A stretch of 64,000 nt of DNA from Verrucomicrobiales bacterium (lineage in GTDB: Bacteria; Verrucomicrobiota; Verrucomicrobiia; Verrucomicrobiales; DEV007), in assembly GCA_029213005.1 (NCBI GenBank), contig JARGPI010000006.1, forward strand, positions 62,001 to 126,000, given 5' to 3'. The notes below the pieces were generated by a model. It ran no database searches, was not told where the DNA came from, and saw only the letters and a program-made list of their open reading frames with translations. Shown piece by piece: positions 34,459 to 43,616 of the stretch (positions are counted from its first letter, which is position 1; every line of letters starts with the position of its first letter). A program made the translations under genes and the position numbers.

Positions 34459-35703
34459 TCAAGATTTGGCCTGATCCAAACCGATCCGGGTTCGCTTTCC
34501 TTTGAATACCAGTGGCCAGAGGATAACAAATGACAGAATCACAAAAAACGAACTGACGGCGACCATCGTCGGGATATTAGCGAAGCTGACGATGAGAAAT
34601 CCCATGAACGGCGCGATCAAAACCCGGATTCCGGTCATAAAGGTATGGACCGACATATAGCCGGCTATTTGCGACGGGTTCTCCAGCTTGGTCACCCATA
34701 GATTCCAGAGAATTTCTCCCCCGCCTCTGGCCAATCCAAATAGAGCAGATCCGGCGGCGATCACGACTTTGTCACCGCTAGCAAAGTATAGCAGGATACC
34801 ACCGAAAAATACGGCATTCACAATGGCGCGGAGCTTGAAGAAGTCCATCCGGTCAAAGAGCCAGCCCCAGAAAAAAGTGGATATCAAACGGGTGATCGAT
34901 GGAATCACTCCGGTGATAAAAGCGGTAGTAGGCGCATCGAACTCAAGTGCGTGAACCGGGTTCACCAGATAGTCCACCCGCAACGCATTAGCAGAGAGCA
35001 CTCCCAGCCCCATCGCCATCGCGGCGGCGATCATCCGGGCGAAAACCTGGTCGTCTTTCAGCCAGCCAATCGATTGTCCGATGGGTGGCTTTTTGACATC
35101 TTCATCAAAAGGATTTGATGGTATCACAAACTGGCAAATCGCGGCGGCCCCCGAAGCAAAAGCAAACAGCAGAAGCACGTGGGTGAAACGGCTCATATCC
35201 TCGTCGAGGTATTCCCCGATCAACCAACTGAAAACCATCGCGGAAAGCGCCCGGATCAATATCGAAATCGAGAAAAGACGCCCCCGTCTCGATTCCGGGA
35301 AATTTTCGCGCAGGTAGTGAGTCTGCAGGGGAATCGCCATCGCGATAATCCCCATCCCTAATCCCATGCCCGCCATATATAGAATCTTCGAGTTCTCTGA
35401 TAGTGCAGCGATCAGGAAACCGAGCATGCTGAGGAATTGCACTCCCGCTGCGGCACAGCTCACTTTCCACCCCATCCGGGCGATCAGCGGAACCACAAAA
35501 AGCCCCCCAATCAGTCCGAGAGCGAGACTGCTGATAATTGCAGCTTTGGCCGACGGTCCGAGCGAGAAGTGTTTGACTGCGATGAGGATCGCAAAAGTCG
35601 TAAAGGCAGTTTCCTGAATCCCGGTCGCTAATGCCCGGATCGCTTCGGCACGGAAAGTCTGACTAACGATTTGTGACTCAGGATCACCTGAGACCTGAGT
35701 CAC
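34459..35703 (-). CDS. MFS transporter
   Basis: 414 residues with about twelve hydrophobic helices. There is a cytoplasmic loop motif ENFPESRRGRLFSISILIRAL after helix 4 and a mid-protein loop with VKKPPIGQSIGWLKDD. The MFS class (substrate unknown) is clear from the topology, but I see no motif that names a substrate. It starts at GTG 35703, whose TG overlaps the TGA stop of the GH75-like gene, so the pair is probably translationally coupled. Confidence 0.82.
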   Translation of the reverse strand: MTQVSGDPESQIVSQTFRAEAIRALATGIQETAFTTFAILIAVKHFSLGPSAKAAIISSLALGLIGGLFVVPLIARMGWKVSCAAAGVQFLSMLGFLIAALSENSKILYMAGMGLGMGIIAMAIPLQTHYLRENFPESRRGRLFSISILIRALSAMVFSWLIGEYLDEDMSRFTHVLLLFAFASGAAAICQFVIPSNPFDEDVKKPPIGQSIGWLKDDQVFARMIAAAMAMGLGVLSANALRVDYLVNPVHALEFDAPTTAFITGVIPSITRLISTFFWGWLFDRMDFFKLRAIVNAVFFGGILLYFASGDKVVIAAGSALFGLARGGGEILWNLWVTKLENPSQIAGYMSVHTFMTGIRVLIAPFMGFLIVSFANIPTMVAVSSFFVILSFVILWPLVFKGKRTRIGLDQAKS

Positions 35704-37310
35704 GGTTCCTCCTCCACCGACTCTTCAGCAGTGTCTTCCGTCGACTCTTCGGGTGCCGCCGTCGGCGTTACCGGAGTCGAAAAACTTGGCTGCGGAAGCG
35801 TGGCCGGATCGACTATAACCGGTTCGGCCGGAGGCGGGGTGGCAATCGTCTCGCCGGGATGTTTGGCTTTCCATTCCTCCAGTTTGACGGGAATAATATC
35901 CTCCCATTGATGTAGAGAATACCCCTCCCCTAAACCGCCGAGTTTATCGAGATATTCCTGACACTTTGACCGCCACTTTTCATAGTCAGGAGGCGTATTG
36001 ACATCCTCACGGGAGCCGGGAAATACCAAATAGGTAATCGAAAGATCACTCACCGGACGGCTGTAAGGAGACGCTTTTTCATTAATCTGCCGCGCGAGAC
36101 GGAGCGAGGCTTCCCCGAATTTGAATGACGGACCGGCATCTCCCACGATGGTGGGATAAATCTTATCCTCATGAATCACCACCGCGTAGTCACCGATCAT
36201 GGGACCAAACTTCGTTTCCTCCCGCCGCCCCAGGAATGCCAGCGACATCACGATAAACGGATCCGCTTCTGCAATGAGATAGGAACGGGCTTTCATATCC
36301 TCGATCTCTCTCGGTAGCGTATCCAGCTTCGAGCGAAGGAAGCGGTTTTCCTCGATACTCAGCCCCTTCACCGCAAAGCGTTCGGTATGTTTTTTCAACT
36401 CGGACTCCCACCGTTCCAGAAGCGGGTTGGGTCTGCCGGTTCGTTTCGCCCATCCATAGCTGGTAAAGGGCTGATAATACTGCGACATCGAAATGTAGTT
36501 ATCCAGAAACGGCCAGCGATCTCCATCCGACCCATCAGAAACCACATCCATTTCGCTTTGAATCAAAAGGGCGTGTTGCTGGGTCTCGGGATTTTCCAGC
36601 TCGAGAACGGTCTCGGTATCGTAAAAGTTGTGAACCGAGAGCAATTTATCAAAGCGGGTCGCATGCTGCTGCAATCGCTCAGTTTTTCTCTCGTATAGAT
36701 GATGATAAAAGGGCGAAACTTCGGCCTGCTCAACCAGCGTCGCCAACCCCGGCATAATTTTTGGCAGGTGTTCGTTCAAACCGGCCAGTTCATCGATCGA
36801 ATCACTGGGCGTGGGAATTTTGAATTTCAGCTTCATCTCCACCTGAATCGCCTCGTCTTTTTCGCGCTCCAGAGACGCGGCGGCACCTTGCGAGGCTTCG
36901 ACTGAGTTCGCGATCTGAATACCGTTCCATAGCTTGGCGGTGTCAAGTTTCTGCCATGGAATGTAGCTTGAGGGCATTGGCGGAATCACCTCGACCTCGA
37001 CGATTTTCTCCACAATCTTCTCAACCGGGACTTCGACCTTTACGATTTTCTCGACAATTTTCACTTCCGGTTCCACCGGTTTTGGGGCAACCACCGGTGC
37101 GGGAGCGCCACCAAAACCTGCGGCGATCTCTTTCAGATTTTTGGCAATTTTCCGACCGACATTCATTTTATCGATCACAAACACCGTGACGAGAAGCGCC
37201 GTCAGCCCGAACAGACAGGCCACGAGAAAGGACTTCAAACAGCCGGGTTTCTTTGGAGTTTCATCGTTCTGTGAGGAAACAGAACGGGGCTCAGTTTTCG
37301 ATTCACTCAT
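35700..37310 (-). CDS. Membrane-anchored GH75-like chitosanase domain protein
   Basis: 536 residues from ATG 37310. One transmembrane helix lies near residues 28-46 (FLVACLFGLTALLVTVFVI). A Pro/Val/Glu-rich linker (KIVEKIVKVEVPVEKIVEKI) follows. The C-terminal part has the chitosanase family 75 pattern: DPFIVMSLAFLGR, MIGDYAVVIHEDKIYPTIVGD, AGPSFKFGEASLRLARQI and ITYLVFPGS. The Asp and Glu in the GD-x-GP-...-GE block match catalytic positions reported for GH75. An extra roughly 180-residue region precedes it. Whether it cuts chitosan or another glycan is unknown. An acidic repeat tail closes the protein. Confidence 0.68.
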   Translation of the reverse strand: MSESKTEPRSVSSQNDETPKKPGCLKSFLVACLFGLTALLVTVFVIDKMNVGRKIAKNLKEIAAGFGGAPAPVVAPKPVEPEVKIVEKIVKVEVPVEKIVEKIVEVEVIPPMPSSYIPWQKLDTAKLWNGIQIANSVEASQGAAASLEREKDEAIQVEMKLKFKIPTPSDSIDELAGLNEHLPKIMPGLATLVEQAEVSPFYHHLYERKTERLQQHATRFDKLLSVHNFYDTETVLELENPETQQHALLIQSEMDVVSDGSDGDRWPFLDNYISMSQYYQPFTSYGWAKRTGRPNPLLERWESELKKHTERFAVKGLSIEENRFLRSKLDTLPREIEDMKARSYLIAEADPFIVMSLAFLGRREETKFGPMIGDYAVVIHEDKIYPTIVGDAGPSFKFGEASLRLARQINEKASPYSRPVSDLSITYLVFPGSREDVNTPPDYEKWRSKCQEYLDKLGGLGEGYSLHQWEDIIPVKLEEWKAKHPGETIATPPPAEPVIVDPATLPQPSFSTPVTPTAAPEESTEDTAEESVEEEP

Positions 37311-37388
37311 GATAATGTAATCAGGTCTACCGCCGGAAATCGGCAATCACGGTATGGTAACGATCAACGGCTGATTATCAACCGCATC

Positions 37389-38987
37389 TCACCTCGCAAT
37401 AATTCGGCTTAGTTTGGTATTTTCCTGAAAACGGGCATCGTTCCGCTCCGGAAAATCGAGCGTGTAATGAGCCCCCCGACTTTCTTTACGCCTTGCGGCT
37501 GAGTCGACAATCAAGGTCGCGACTTCCACCAAGTTTCGCAGTTCGAGGAGTTCGGAAGTGACCCGGAAATTCCAATAAAATTCCTGAACCTCCCGCTGCA
37601 GATTGTGGAGCCGGGTCGCGGCACGCTGCAGCCTTTTCCCGGTTCGGACGATCGACACGTAATCCCACATCAGCCGACGGATTTCGTCCCAGTTGTGATA
37701 AATCACGACCAGTTCATCGACGTCCGTCACATCGCCGCTCTCCCACTCGGGCAGCTCCAGTTTTTCTGTCTTTTTCTTCACGGGAAGCTTTTCCAGACAA
37801 TTATCCAGAGCCCGGCGCGACACCACAACTCCCTCTAGCAAAGAATTACTGGCGAGGCGATTCGCACCATGCAAGCCGGTGCAAGCCACTTCCCCGACAG
37901 CCCAAAGCCCCGGAAGCGAGGTAGCGCCATTCACATCCGTGCTCACTCCACCGCATTGATAATGTGCCGCAGGCACCACCGGAATCGGCTCTTTGGTAAT
38001 GTCGATCCCAAGCTTTTTGCAGGTTTCGTAGATGTTGGGAAAGCGTTCCGCCACAAATTTTCGTGGCTTATGAGTGATATCGAGATAGACGCAGGGACCT
38101 CCCGTTTTCTTGATCTCCCGGTCGATGGCCCGGGCCACGATATCGCGGGGAGCCAGCGAGCCTCTGGGATCATATTCTTTCATGAACTGACGCCCATTCT
38201 TGTCGATCAGCTCAGCCCCCTCTCCCCTCATCGCTTCGGTGATGAGGAAACTTTTTTCCGTATGGTGATAGAGACAGGTGGGGTGGAATTGAACAAACTC
38301 CATATTGGCGATTTCACAGCCAGCCCGCCAGGCCATGGCCACTCCGTCACCCGTCGCAACATTTGGATTTGTGGTGTAGAGAAACACCCTGCCACTCCCG
38401 CCGGTACAAAGGATCACACGATCGGACCGAAACGTCACCACATTGCCCGATTCCTCATCAAGCGCATAAATCCCGACACAACGGGGTGGCGTGGCAAAGC
38501 CCAATTTTGTCGTGGTGAGCAAATCGATCGCAAAGTGATGCTCATAAAAATCGATCTTTTTACTGGAGCGCGCCTCTTCGAGAAGTTTGTCCTGTATTTC
38601 CCGGCCGGTAGTGTCTTTGTGGTGCAGAATCCGCCGTTTTCCGTGTCCGCCCTCACGGCCTAACTCGAGCTTGCCGTTTTTCTTGCGATCAAATTCCACG
38701 CCCCATTTTATCATCTCTTTGATGACGTCAGGCCCTTCGGAAACAATGGTGTGAACCACTTCCCGGGGACAAAGCCCGGCTCCGGCATCGAGGGTATCCG
38801 CGACATGCTCCTCGAAGGAATCCGCAGGATCTTTGACGCAGCTGATTCCGCCCTGCGCCCAGGACGTATTGGTCTTTGCCGCTTCCTTTTTGGTGATCAC
38901 AGCCACCTTTCCGTGCTTACTGGCGCGAAGGGCAAAACTCAGACCGGCAATCCCGCTGCCGACCACAATAAAGTCATAATTTTTCAA
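37389..38987 (-). CDS. nadB: L-aspartate oxidase
   Basis: The flavoprotein fold starts with KNYDFIVVGSGIAGLSFALRASKHG, followed by KTNTSWAQGGISCV, the covalent-FAD-free NadB version. HHKDTTGREIQD, EFVQFHPTCLYHH, PRDIVARAIDREI and HYQCGGVSTDVNGATSLPGLWAVGEVACTGLHGANRLASNSLLEG match. The C-terminal helical domain ends near RRKESRGAHYTLDFPER. It oxidises L-aspartate to iminoaspartate in NAD synthesis. I place the start at TTG 38987, at the first Lys of the fold; an upstream TTG at 39029 would add 14 residues. Other nad genes are not nearby. Confidence 0.94.
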   Translation of the reverse strand: MKNYDFIVVGSGIAGLSFALRASKHGKVAVITKKEAAKTNTSWAQGGISCVKDPADSFEEHVADTLDAGAGLCPREVVHTIVSEGPDVIKEMIKWGVEFDRKKNGKLELGREGGHGKRRILHHKDTTGREIQDKLLEEARSSKKIDFYEHHFAIDLLTTTKLGFATPPRCVGIYALDEESGNVVTFRSDRVILCTGGSGRVFLYTTNPNVATGDGVAMAWRAGCEIANMEFVQFHPTCLYHHTEKSFLITEAMRGEGAELIDKNGRQFMKEYDPRGSLAPRDIVARAIDREIKKTGGPCVYLDITHKPRKFVAERFPNIYETCKKLGIDITKEPIPVVPAAHYQCGGVSTDVNGATSLPGLWAVGEVACTGLHGANRLASNSLLEGVVVSRRALDNCLEKLPVKKKTEKLELPEWESGDVTDVDELVVIYHNWDEIRRLMWDYVSIVRTGKRLQRAATRLHNLQREVQEFYWNFRVTSELLELRNLVEVATLIVDSAARRKESRGAHYTLDFPERNDARFQENTKLSRIIAR

Positions 38988-39075
38988 AAGTAGTAATCTG
39001 GTTTGCCCGGTCCGGACGCGTGACGGCAAAGTTACAAACCAAATCTAAAGATGACAACCCCTTATCAAACCGGAC

Positions 39076-40509
39076 TTATTGCGTCATTTTTATCAAATAC
39101 TGACTCAAAATTCCCATATTACGACTGAACACAGCCGAGTTGATATATGCCTCGCCGCTGGCGAATTTCGGCTGCCCCACCAGCGCTTCCCCGGAGTACT
39201 CCGAGACCCAGCGACCTTCAGAATCCAGACTGCTGATCACTTCAGGCACCGTTGGCATCGGCCCTTCCGGGACCACCGGACTGGGGAGCCCCTTTCTGCT
39301 CTGAATGGACTGCCACGCAGTTTTCAAATGAGTGACGTTCGACGGGTTTTTCCAACCGTAGTGGGAAGGCAATCTCGCATCGCTGTTAGTCAGCTTGTAA
39401 GCCTTTCCGTCTCTTTCCATGTAAAGCGGCTCATTGGTTTTCAACTCCAAATACCGCGGAAGGACACCTCCGGGCAATTCGGAAGCCTCAAGATATTTCA
39501 GCGCGGCCGGAATGGGTTCCAGATACTTTTTATCCTTAAAATGCATCGCGATTTTCATCAGAGAAATGATCACTCCCTCCGATTCCCGGGCCGCGATCGC
39601 AGGCGGCTCAAACTTTCGTGCCCAGATCGGCTGCATCTCGTAATTGTACTGCTGAGCCCAGGCCGGCTGCGGGCTCGGCATTTGCGCCAGAATAAGAAAG
39701 TCGCCAAGACGCCTTAATGCATCGTTGTATTCCTCTTTTTGATAGACCTCATAAGCCGTTAACAGCGTGTCCACCACAGTTTCCGCGACCCCGTCGTTCA
39801 AGGTATAGGCATCCCAGTATTCTTTAATCCGCCCCTCGGTCCGCCAGTCGTATTCGGGATAGTTGGCCTTCTTATCGGCCGACTGATTAGCGGAAGCACT
39901 GGTCTCATCCCATCCCTGGGGAAGCGCTCCATTCGGAAACTGAGCGCCCAACAGCGCGTTTAGAGCAAGTTCGACGGCCTCGTGAATAGAACGGTTCTGA
40001 AACCCGGTTTCCCGATCAAGTTTGGCGAGAAACTGGATAGCCGACTGCGAAATATCATCATCGAGCGTCGAGAAATTTCTCCCTTTGCCTTTGCCGTTCC
40101 GGTATTGGGAAACCCGGCTGCCGCGCGGGTTAAAGTCAATCGCATTGGTCCAGGCTCCGGACTGTAATTGTCCGTAGACAAGCGCTTCCGCAGCATTGAT
40201 CGCCACCTGCAGATAGAATGGATCCCGGGTTGCCTGATAAGCCTCGAGAAATGCCATTCCGACCGTTGGTGTCCCGGGTGGTTGCACCCAGATTTGATCA
40301 GCCTCCGCAACCCCTTCCCCGAGCCGCTTTTCGAGGTCAGTCGAATAGTAATAAACATACCCGCCGTGCTTCGACACCTTCTCGGCAAAAAATGTTGCCG
40401 ATTGTTTAATCGCCGCCTTAACTTCGTCCACGGTCGGCTCCGCCTGGCAAAAATTACAGAAAACGATCAACCAAAATGAAAGATGCCGGATCGGTATCGA
40501 GGTAGCCAT
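39076..40509 (-). CDS. Secreted PL10-like pectate lyase or (alpha/alpha) barrel lyase
   Basis: A signal peptide (MATSIPIRHLSFWLIVFCNFCQA) is followed by a helical barrel-type protein. GAQFPNGALPQGWDE corresponds to the family's GGWPQ-like motif. YNYEMQPIWARKFEPPAIAARES provides the aromatic and Arg residues used by PL10 lyases, and SHYGWKNPSN comes later. The closest known family is pectate lyase family 10, but the overall barrel is shared with other lyases and hydrolases, so pectin as substrate is only likely. It is convergently placed upstream of nadB's end with no operon partner. Confidence 0.62.
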   Translation of the reverse strand: MATSIPIRHLSFWLIVFCNFCQAEPTVDEVKAAIKQSATFFAEKVSKHGGYVYYYSTDLEKRLGEGVAEADQIWVQPPGTPTVGMAFLEAYQATRDPFYLQVAINAAEALVYGQLQSGAWTNAIDFNPRGSRVSQYRNGKGKGRNFSTLDDDISQSAIQFLAKLDRETGFQNRSIHEAVELALNALLGAQFPNGALPQGWDETSASANQSADKKANYPEYDWRTEGRIKEYWDAYTLNDGVAETVVDTLLTAYEVYQKEEYNDALRRLGDFLILAQMPSPQPAWAQQYNYEMQPIWARKFEPPAIAARESEGVIISLMKIAMHFKDKKYLEPIPAALKYLEASELPGGVLPRYLELKTNEPLYMERDGKAYKLTNSDARLPSHYGWKNPSNVTHLKTAWQSIQSRKGLPSPVVPEGPMPTVPEVISSLDSEGRWVSEYSGEALVGQPKFASGEAYINSAVFSRNMGILSQYLIKMTQ

Positions 40510-40572
40510 GAACCCGAAGCTACGTCATTTTGTCAAAACCGCATCGAAACAAATCGGTGCCAACGGTACACA

Positions 40573-41550
40573 TTAATGTCCCAATCCGTAGCGCAGCAAC
40601 GCATCAGACTCCGACCAGACGTTCGGGGACTTACTTCCCAGAACCACTGCGATCACGGTCCGGCGCCCGTCTGATGCGGAAGATACCAGGCACCTGCCCG
40701 CAGCGTGGGTGTAACCGGTTTTGCAGCCGATACAGTAGGGATTGCCTTTCAAAACCTGATTTGTGTTGTACACCGTCTTGGTCGTCCCGTTGGAAAAACG
40801 GAAAACCATCGCCTTCGTTCCGACCGCCTCGCGAATTGCCGGCCGCCGCATCGCCGCGTTTGCCAGGATAGCGAGATCTTTCGCCGTTGAATACTGCCCC
40901 GCCGGAGTGGGGAGCCCACTGGCGTTGGTGAAATAGGAATTGTGCATCCCAAGTTGGCGGGCTCTCACATTCATTGCATGAGCAAATGCCGAGACCGAAC
41001 CGGAATGATGCCGCGCCAGACAGCGGGCCAGATCATTACTGCTTCTCACCAAAACGGCTTTTAAAAGATCCCCTTTCCGGTAGGTCTGTCCCGGCTGAAT
41101 CCCCATCTTGGTAGGTTCGCAATTGGTGTCCGACGCCATGACCGTCACCGTTTCGTCCAGATTACCGGAATCGCATATCAGGATACCCAAAAGCAGCTTT
41201 TGAGTGCTTGCCGTCGGCAGCCGCATCTCAGAATTTTTCTCGTAGAGAATTCGCCCCCGGTGATCGACCAGTAGAGCGGCTTTCGCGGTGATTGTGGGCA
41301 ATCCCGGTTTTCCGGAGTTCTGGGGACTCTGCCCGATGGTAACCGGGTTTTGAGGAGGCTCAGGCTTGGCCTCTTCAACTGGATTTTCACCACCAATTGC
41401 AGACACCGGTGGATTCGATGAGACCACGTGAGAAACCTGCTGAGCGGTCTGACACCCTGTCACCAACCACAGCAAATTAAACACAAAAAAAACGCCACCA
41501 ATTTGGCGGCGGAACCGAAAAAACGGAACGGTGGAGGCCTGAAATTTCAT
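40573..41550 (-). CDS. D-alanyl-D-alanine carboxypeptidase family lipoprotein (S11)
   Basis: The basic start MKFQASTVPFFRFRR leads to a hydrophobic stretch ending in LVTGC, a lipobox, so the enzyme is likely a lipoprotein rather than C-terminally anchored. A Pro-rich spacer follows. The serine-protease motifs are STQK (SxxK), SSN (SxN) and KTGYT (KTG), the set for PBP5/6-type D,D-carboxypeptidases. GMHNSYFTNASGLP is also typical. The PBP5 C-terminal beta domain and amphipathic helix are absent. It trims or cleaves peptidoglycan side chains. Confidence 0.88.
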   Translation of the reverse strand: MKFQASTVPFFRFRRQIGGVFFVFNLLWLVTGCQTAQQVSHVVSSNPPVSAIGGENPVEEAKPEPPQNPVTIGQSPQNSGKPGLPTITAKAALLVDHRGRILYEKNSEMRLPTASTQKLLLGILICDSGNLDETVTVMASDTNCEPTKMGIQPGQTYRKGDLLKAVLVRSSNDLARCLARHHSGSVSAFAHAMNVRARQLGMHNSYFTNASGLPTPAGQYSTAKDLAILANAAMRRPAIREAVGTKAMVFRFSNGTTKTVYNTNQVLKGNPYCIGCKTGYTHAAGRCLVSSASDGRRTVIAVVLGSKSPNVWSESDALLRYGLGH

Positions 41551-41598
41551 GCTCAATGGACGCGACTATCTTCTACTAACACGGGATAGACAAGTAAG

Positions 41599-42393
41599 TT
41601 ATTCAGGCAAATTACCCAATAATTTTTCAATGCCCTGATGAGGCGGAGCCCCCAAAGCCTTCGCCTCAAAGTAGTGTCTCCGGGCCAACTCGAGTTTCTG
41701 CGGCTTCATCCCGATATAGGTAAGGGCCAGATTGAAGTGGGCCTCAATGTGCTTAGGATCCAACTCAATGACCCGCTTCAATTCGTCGATTGCCGCAGTG
41801 GTCCATCCATAATCGTAAGCCACCGCTGCGAGATAAAGATGGGCCTGAGCCGAGTTGGGATCCTCATGAATAGCTCTCGTCAGGCTGGAGATTGCCAGAA
41901 TCAAATCGCCCTTTTCAAACTGAATTAATCCGAGTGTGGTCCAGTTCTGGGCGATCGTCGAATTTAGCTCCAGCGACTTCTTCAAATTCCCCTCTGCCGC
42001 CACAAAATTTTTCATCTGATACTCCGCAACGCCTAGATTTGCGTAAGCCAGAGGATTATCAGGAGCCTGGAGCACCATTTTAAGGTACAACTCCCGCGCT
42101 TCACTCCACTGCCCTTTGGCTATTGCATTAGCCCCTTCCTGAGCCAACTCCTTCAACTCCTGAGGAATGTAGGCAACTCCTGAGGACAGCCCCAACTTTA
42201 CCGGGGACGCCGCCCCCTCCGTGTTTCGAGGCTCCTTCGATTCCGTTTCACTTTTGGAACGTTTGCTCGAACTGAACCAAAAACCCCTTTTTTTCTTCTC
42301 TTCCTGAGCGTTTCCGGGTGAAGTCAGAGACAACGCCAGAGCGGATAGAACAAAAAAACATACAAAACAGGTGATTCTGCTTACATATCGCAT
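41599..42393 (-). CDS. Exported TPR protein
   Basis: The start at ATG 42393 gives a signal or anchor sequence (MRYVSRITCFVCFFVLSALALSL). A charged Lys/Ser/Glu-rich segment follows. The protein then has at least four TPR units (for example GQWSEARELYLKMVLQAPDN, KNFVAAEGNLKKSLELNSTI, GDLILAISSLTRAIHEDPNS and WTTAAIDELKRVIELDPKH). TPRs bind partner proteins; the partner is unknown. Divergent from lexA, with a gap of 83 bp. Confidence 0.75.
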   Translation of the reverse strand: MRYVSRITCFVCFFVLSALALSLTSPGNAQEEKKKRGFWFSSSKRSKSETESKEPRNTEGAASPVKLGLSSGVAYIPQELKELAQEGANAIAKGQWSEARELYLKMVLQAPDNPLAYANLGVAEYQMKNFVAAEGNLKKSLELNSTIAQNWTTLGLIQFEKGDLILAISSLTRAIHEDPNSAQAHLYLAAVAYDYGWTTAAIDELKRVIELDPKHIEAHFNLALTYIGMKPQKLELARRHYFEAKALGAPPHQGIEKLLGNLPE

Positions 42394-42445
42394 CCCTGTA
42401 AGTATTCGGATTAAAAATTGCTTGCGCAACTGGCAAAAAGCTCTT

Positions 42446-42459
42446 TGTTCTTTGGAACA
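42446..42459. promoter_or_regulatory. LexA box (TGTTC-N4-GAACA) upstream of lexA
   Basis: The 14-bp palindrome TGTTCTTTGGAACA ends 17 bp before the lexA start codon at 42477. It is an exact match to the Verrucomicrobiota LexA motif TGTTC-N4-GAACA, as described in the literature, and implies autorepression of lexA. Confidence 0.88.
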
Positions 42460-42476
42460 CTGTTTAAATACTCATC

Positions 42477-43094
42477 ATGAAACTTACCGACCGCCAGCAG
42501 GAGATAATCGATTTTCTTCAGTCAGAACATCGTAGAACTGGAATCATGCCATCAACCAGAGAGATCCAGGAGCACTTTGGATTTGCCAGTCAAACTGCGG
42601 CCGTCAGCCATTTAAAAGCGTTGGAAAAGAAGGGAGTCATCAAGCGGCTCGAGGGTAAAGCCAGAGGGCTGATTTTTATCGATTCTATGAATCGTGAACC
42701 GATTGTGGATATTCCTATTTACGGTTCCATCCCCGCCGGATTCGGAGACGACACCACTCCTGAGGCCGATGGCTGCCTGTCGGTCGACACCCAATCAATG
42801 GGCATCGCTCCATCCGCCAAAACTTATGCGTTGCGAGTGAGAGGGGATTCCATGGTCGATGCTCATATTCTCGATGGAGACCATGTCGTAATTGAAAGCA
42901 AAGAGCCGAGAGATTTTGATGTTGTCGCGGCTCTCATTGACGGCGAGACCACCTTAAAGCGTTATATCATGCAGGGACAAAAGCCGTATCTTAAAGCGGA
43001 AAATTCAAAATACCCCGACTTGATCCCAGTTCAGGAACTCATCATTCAGGGAGTCATGGTTGGTTTGGTCCGGGGATCCTCCCGAAGCTGGTAG
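42477..43094 (+). CDS. lexA: LexA repressor
   Basis: 205 residues. The winged-helix N-terminus is MKLTDRQQEIIDFLQSEHRR, with recognition helix region STREIQEHFGFASQTAAVSHLKALEKKG. The hinge holds the self-cleavage site Ala-Gly in IPAGFGDD. The S24 protease domain holds the catalytic Ser (RGDSMVDAHI, residue 125) and Lys (TTLKRY, residue 161). A consensus LexA box is 17 bp upstream. It represses SOS genes until RecA-stimulated cleavage. Confidence 0.96.
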   Translation: MKLTDRQQEIIDFLQSEHRRTGIMPSTREIQEHFGFASQTAAVSHLKALEKKGVIKRLEGKARGLIFIDSMNREPIVDIPIYGSIPAGFGDDTTPEADGCLSVDTQSMGIAPSAKTYALRVRGDSMVDAHILDGDHVVIESKEPRDFDVVAALIDGETTLKRYIMQGQKPYLKAENSKYPDLIPVQELIIQGVMVGLVRGSSRSW

Positions 43095-43311
43095 TTTATG
43101 CGGCATCAACGATGCCTGAATCTTCGCTCACCTGATCTGAAAAATTCCGTTTTTTTGGGTAGAAGTCCCTCAATCTCAGAAAAGTCATTGGCACTCGCCA
43201 TAGAGCGTGTAAAGTGTGCGCTCTCTATTAACTTGGATTTCGCGAAAATCCACCCGGTTAATGGCGAGTCATTCGAAGAAGGAAACCAATAAAACGCTGA
43301 TTTAGCTGACC

Positions 43312-43608
43312 ATGAAACGGAAATATCAAGGTGTGATCGTCCTCAAGATGCAAGGACAGGAAGAGAGTCTCGACGACTCGGTAAATGCTGTAACCAAGGA
43401 AATGGAAGCCGCTGGTGCCACGATGGATCAAATCGATCGCCTTGGCCGTAAAGAGTTCGCCCACGAAAACCACGCAAAACAAAAAGCGGGTTACTACGTT
43501 CAGTATCATTTCGAAGCTGATCCACAAGCCATCAAGGAGATGGAAGATCAGTTGAAACTGAAGATGAAGGAGCAGGTCATGCTTCAGTATTACTCAGTCG
43601 CCAAGTAA
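43312..43608 (+). CDS. rpsF: Small ribosomal subunit protein bS6
   Basis: 98 residues: MKRKYQGVIVLKMQGQEES, GATMDQIDRLGRKEFAHENHA and GYYVQYHFEADPQAIKEME match the bS6 beta-alpha-beta-beta-alpha-beta fold in its compact verrucomicrobial form. The C-terminus (EQVMLQYYSVAK) corresponds to the last strand. It binds 16S rRNA together with bS18. Here it stands alone, without the usual rpsR/ssb neighbours, with 217 bp of upstream leader between it and lexA. Confidence 0.72.
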   Translation: MKRKYQGVIVLKMQGQEESLDDSVNAVTKEMEAAGATMDQIDRLGRKEFAHENHAKQKAGYYVQYHFEADPQAIKEMEDQLKLKMKEQVMLQYYSVAK

Positions 43609-43616
43609 GGAAACCT

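Noticed and set aside
34161..34529. Minus-strand frames reading KSKSKS or RARARA
   Set aside because: They are produced by the CTCTTG hexanucleotide array and repeat locus 3; composition is that of the repeats and they overlap the moxR gene end.
37869..38663. A 264-residue plus-strand frame
   Set aside because: It is antisense to nadB, whose motifs are clear on the other strand.
43098..43292. A 64-residue plus-strand frame before rpsF
   Set aside because: No domain-like composition; it fits an intergenic leader between lexA and rpsF.
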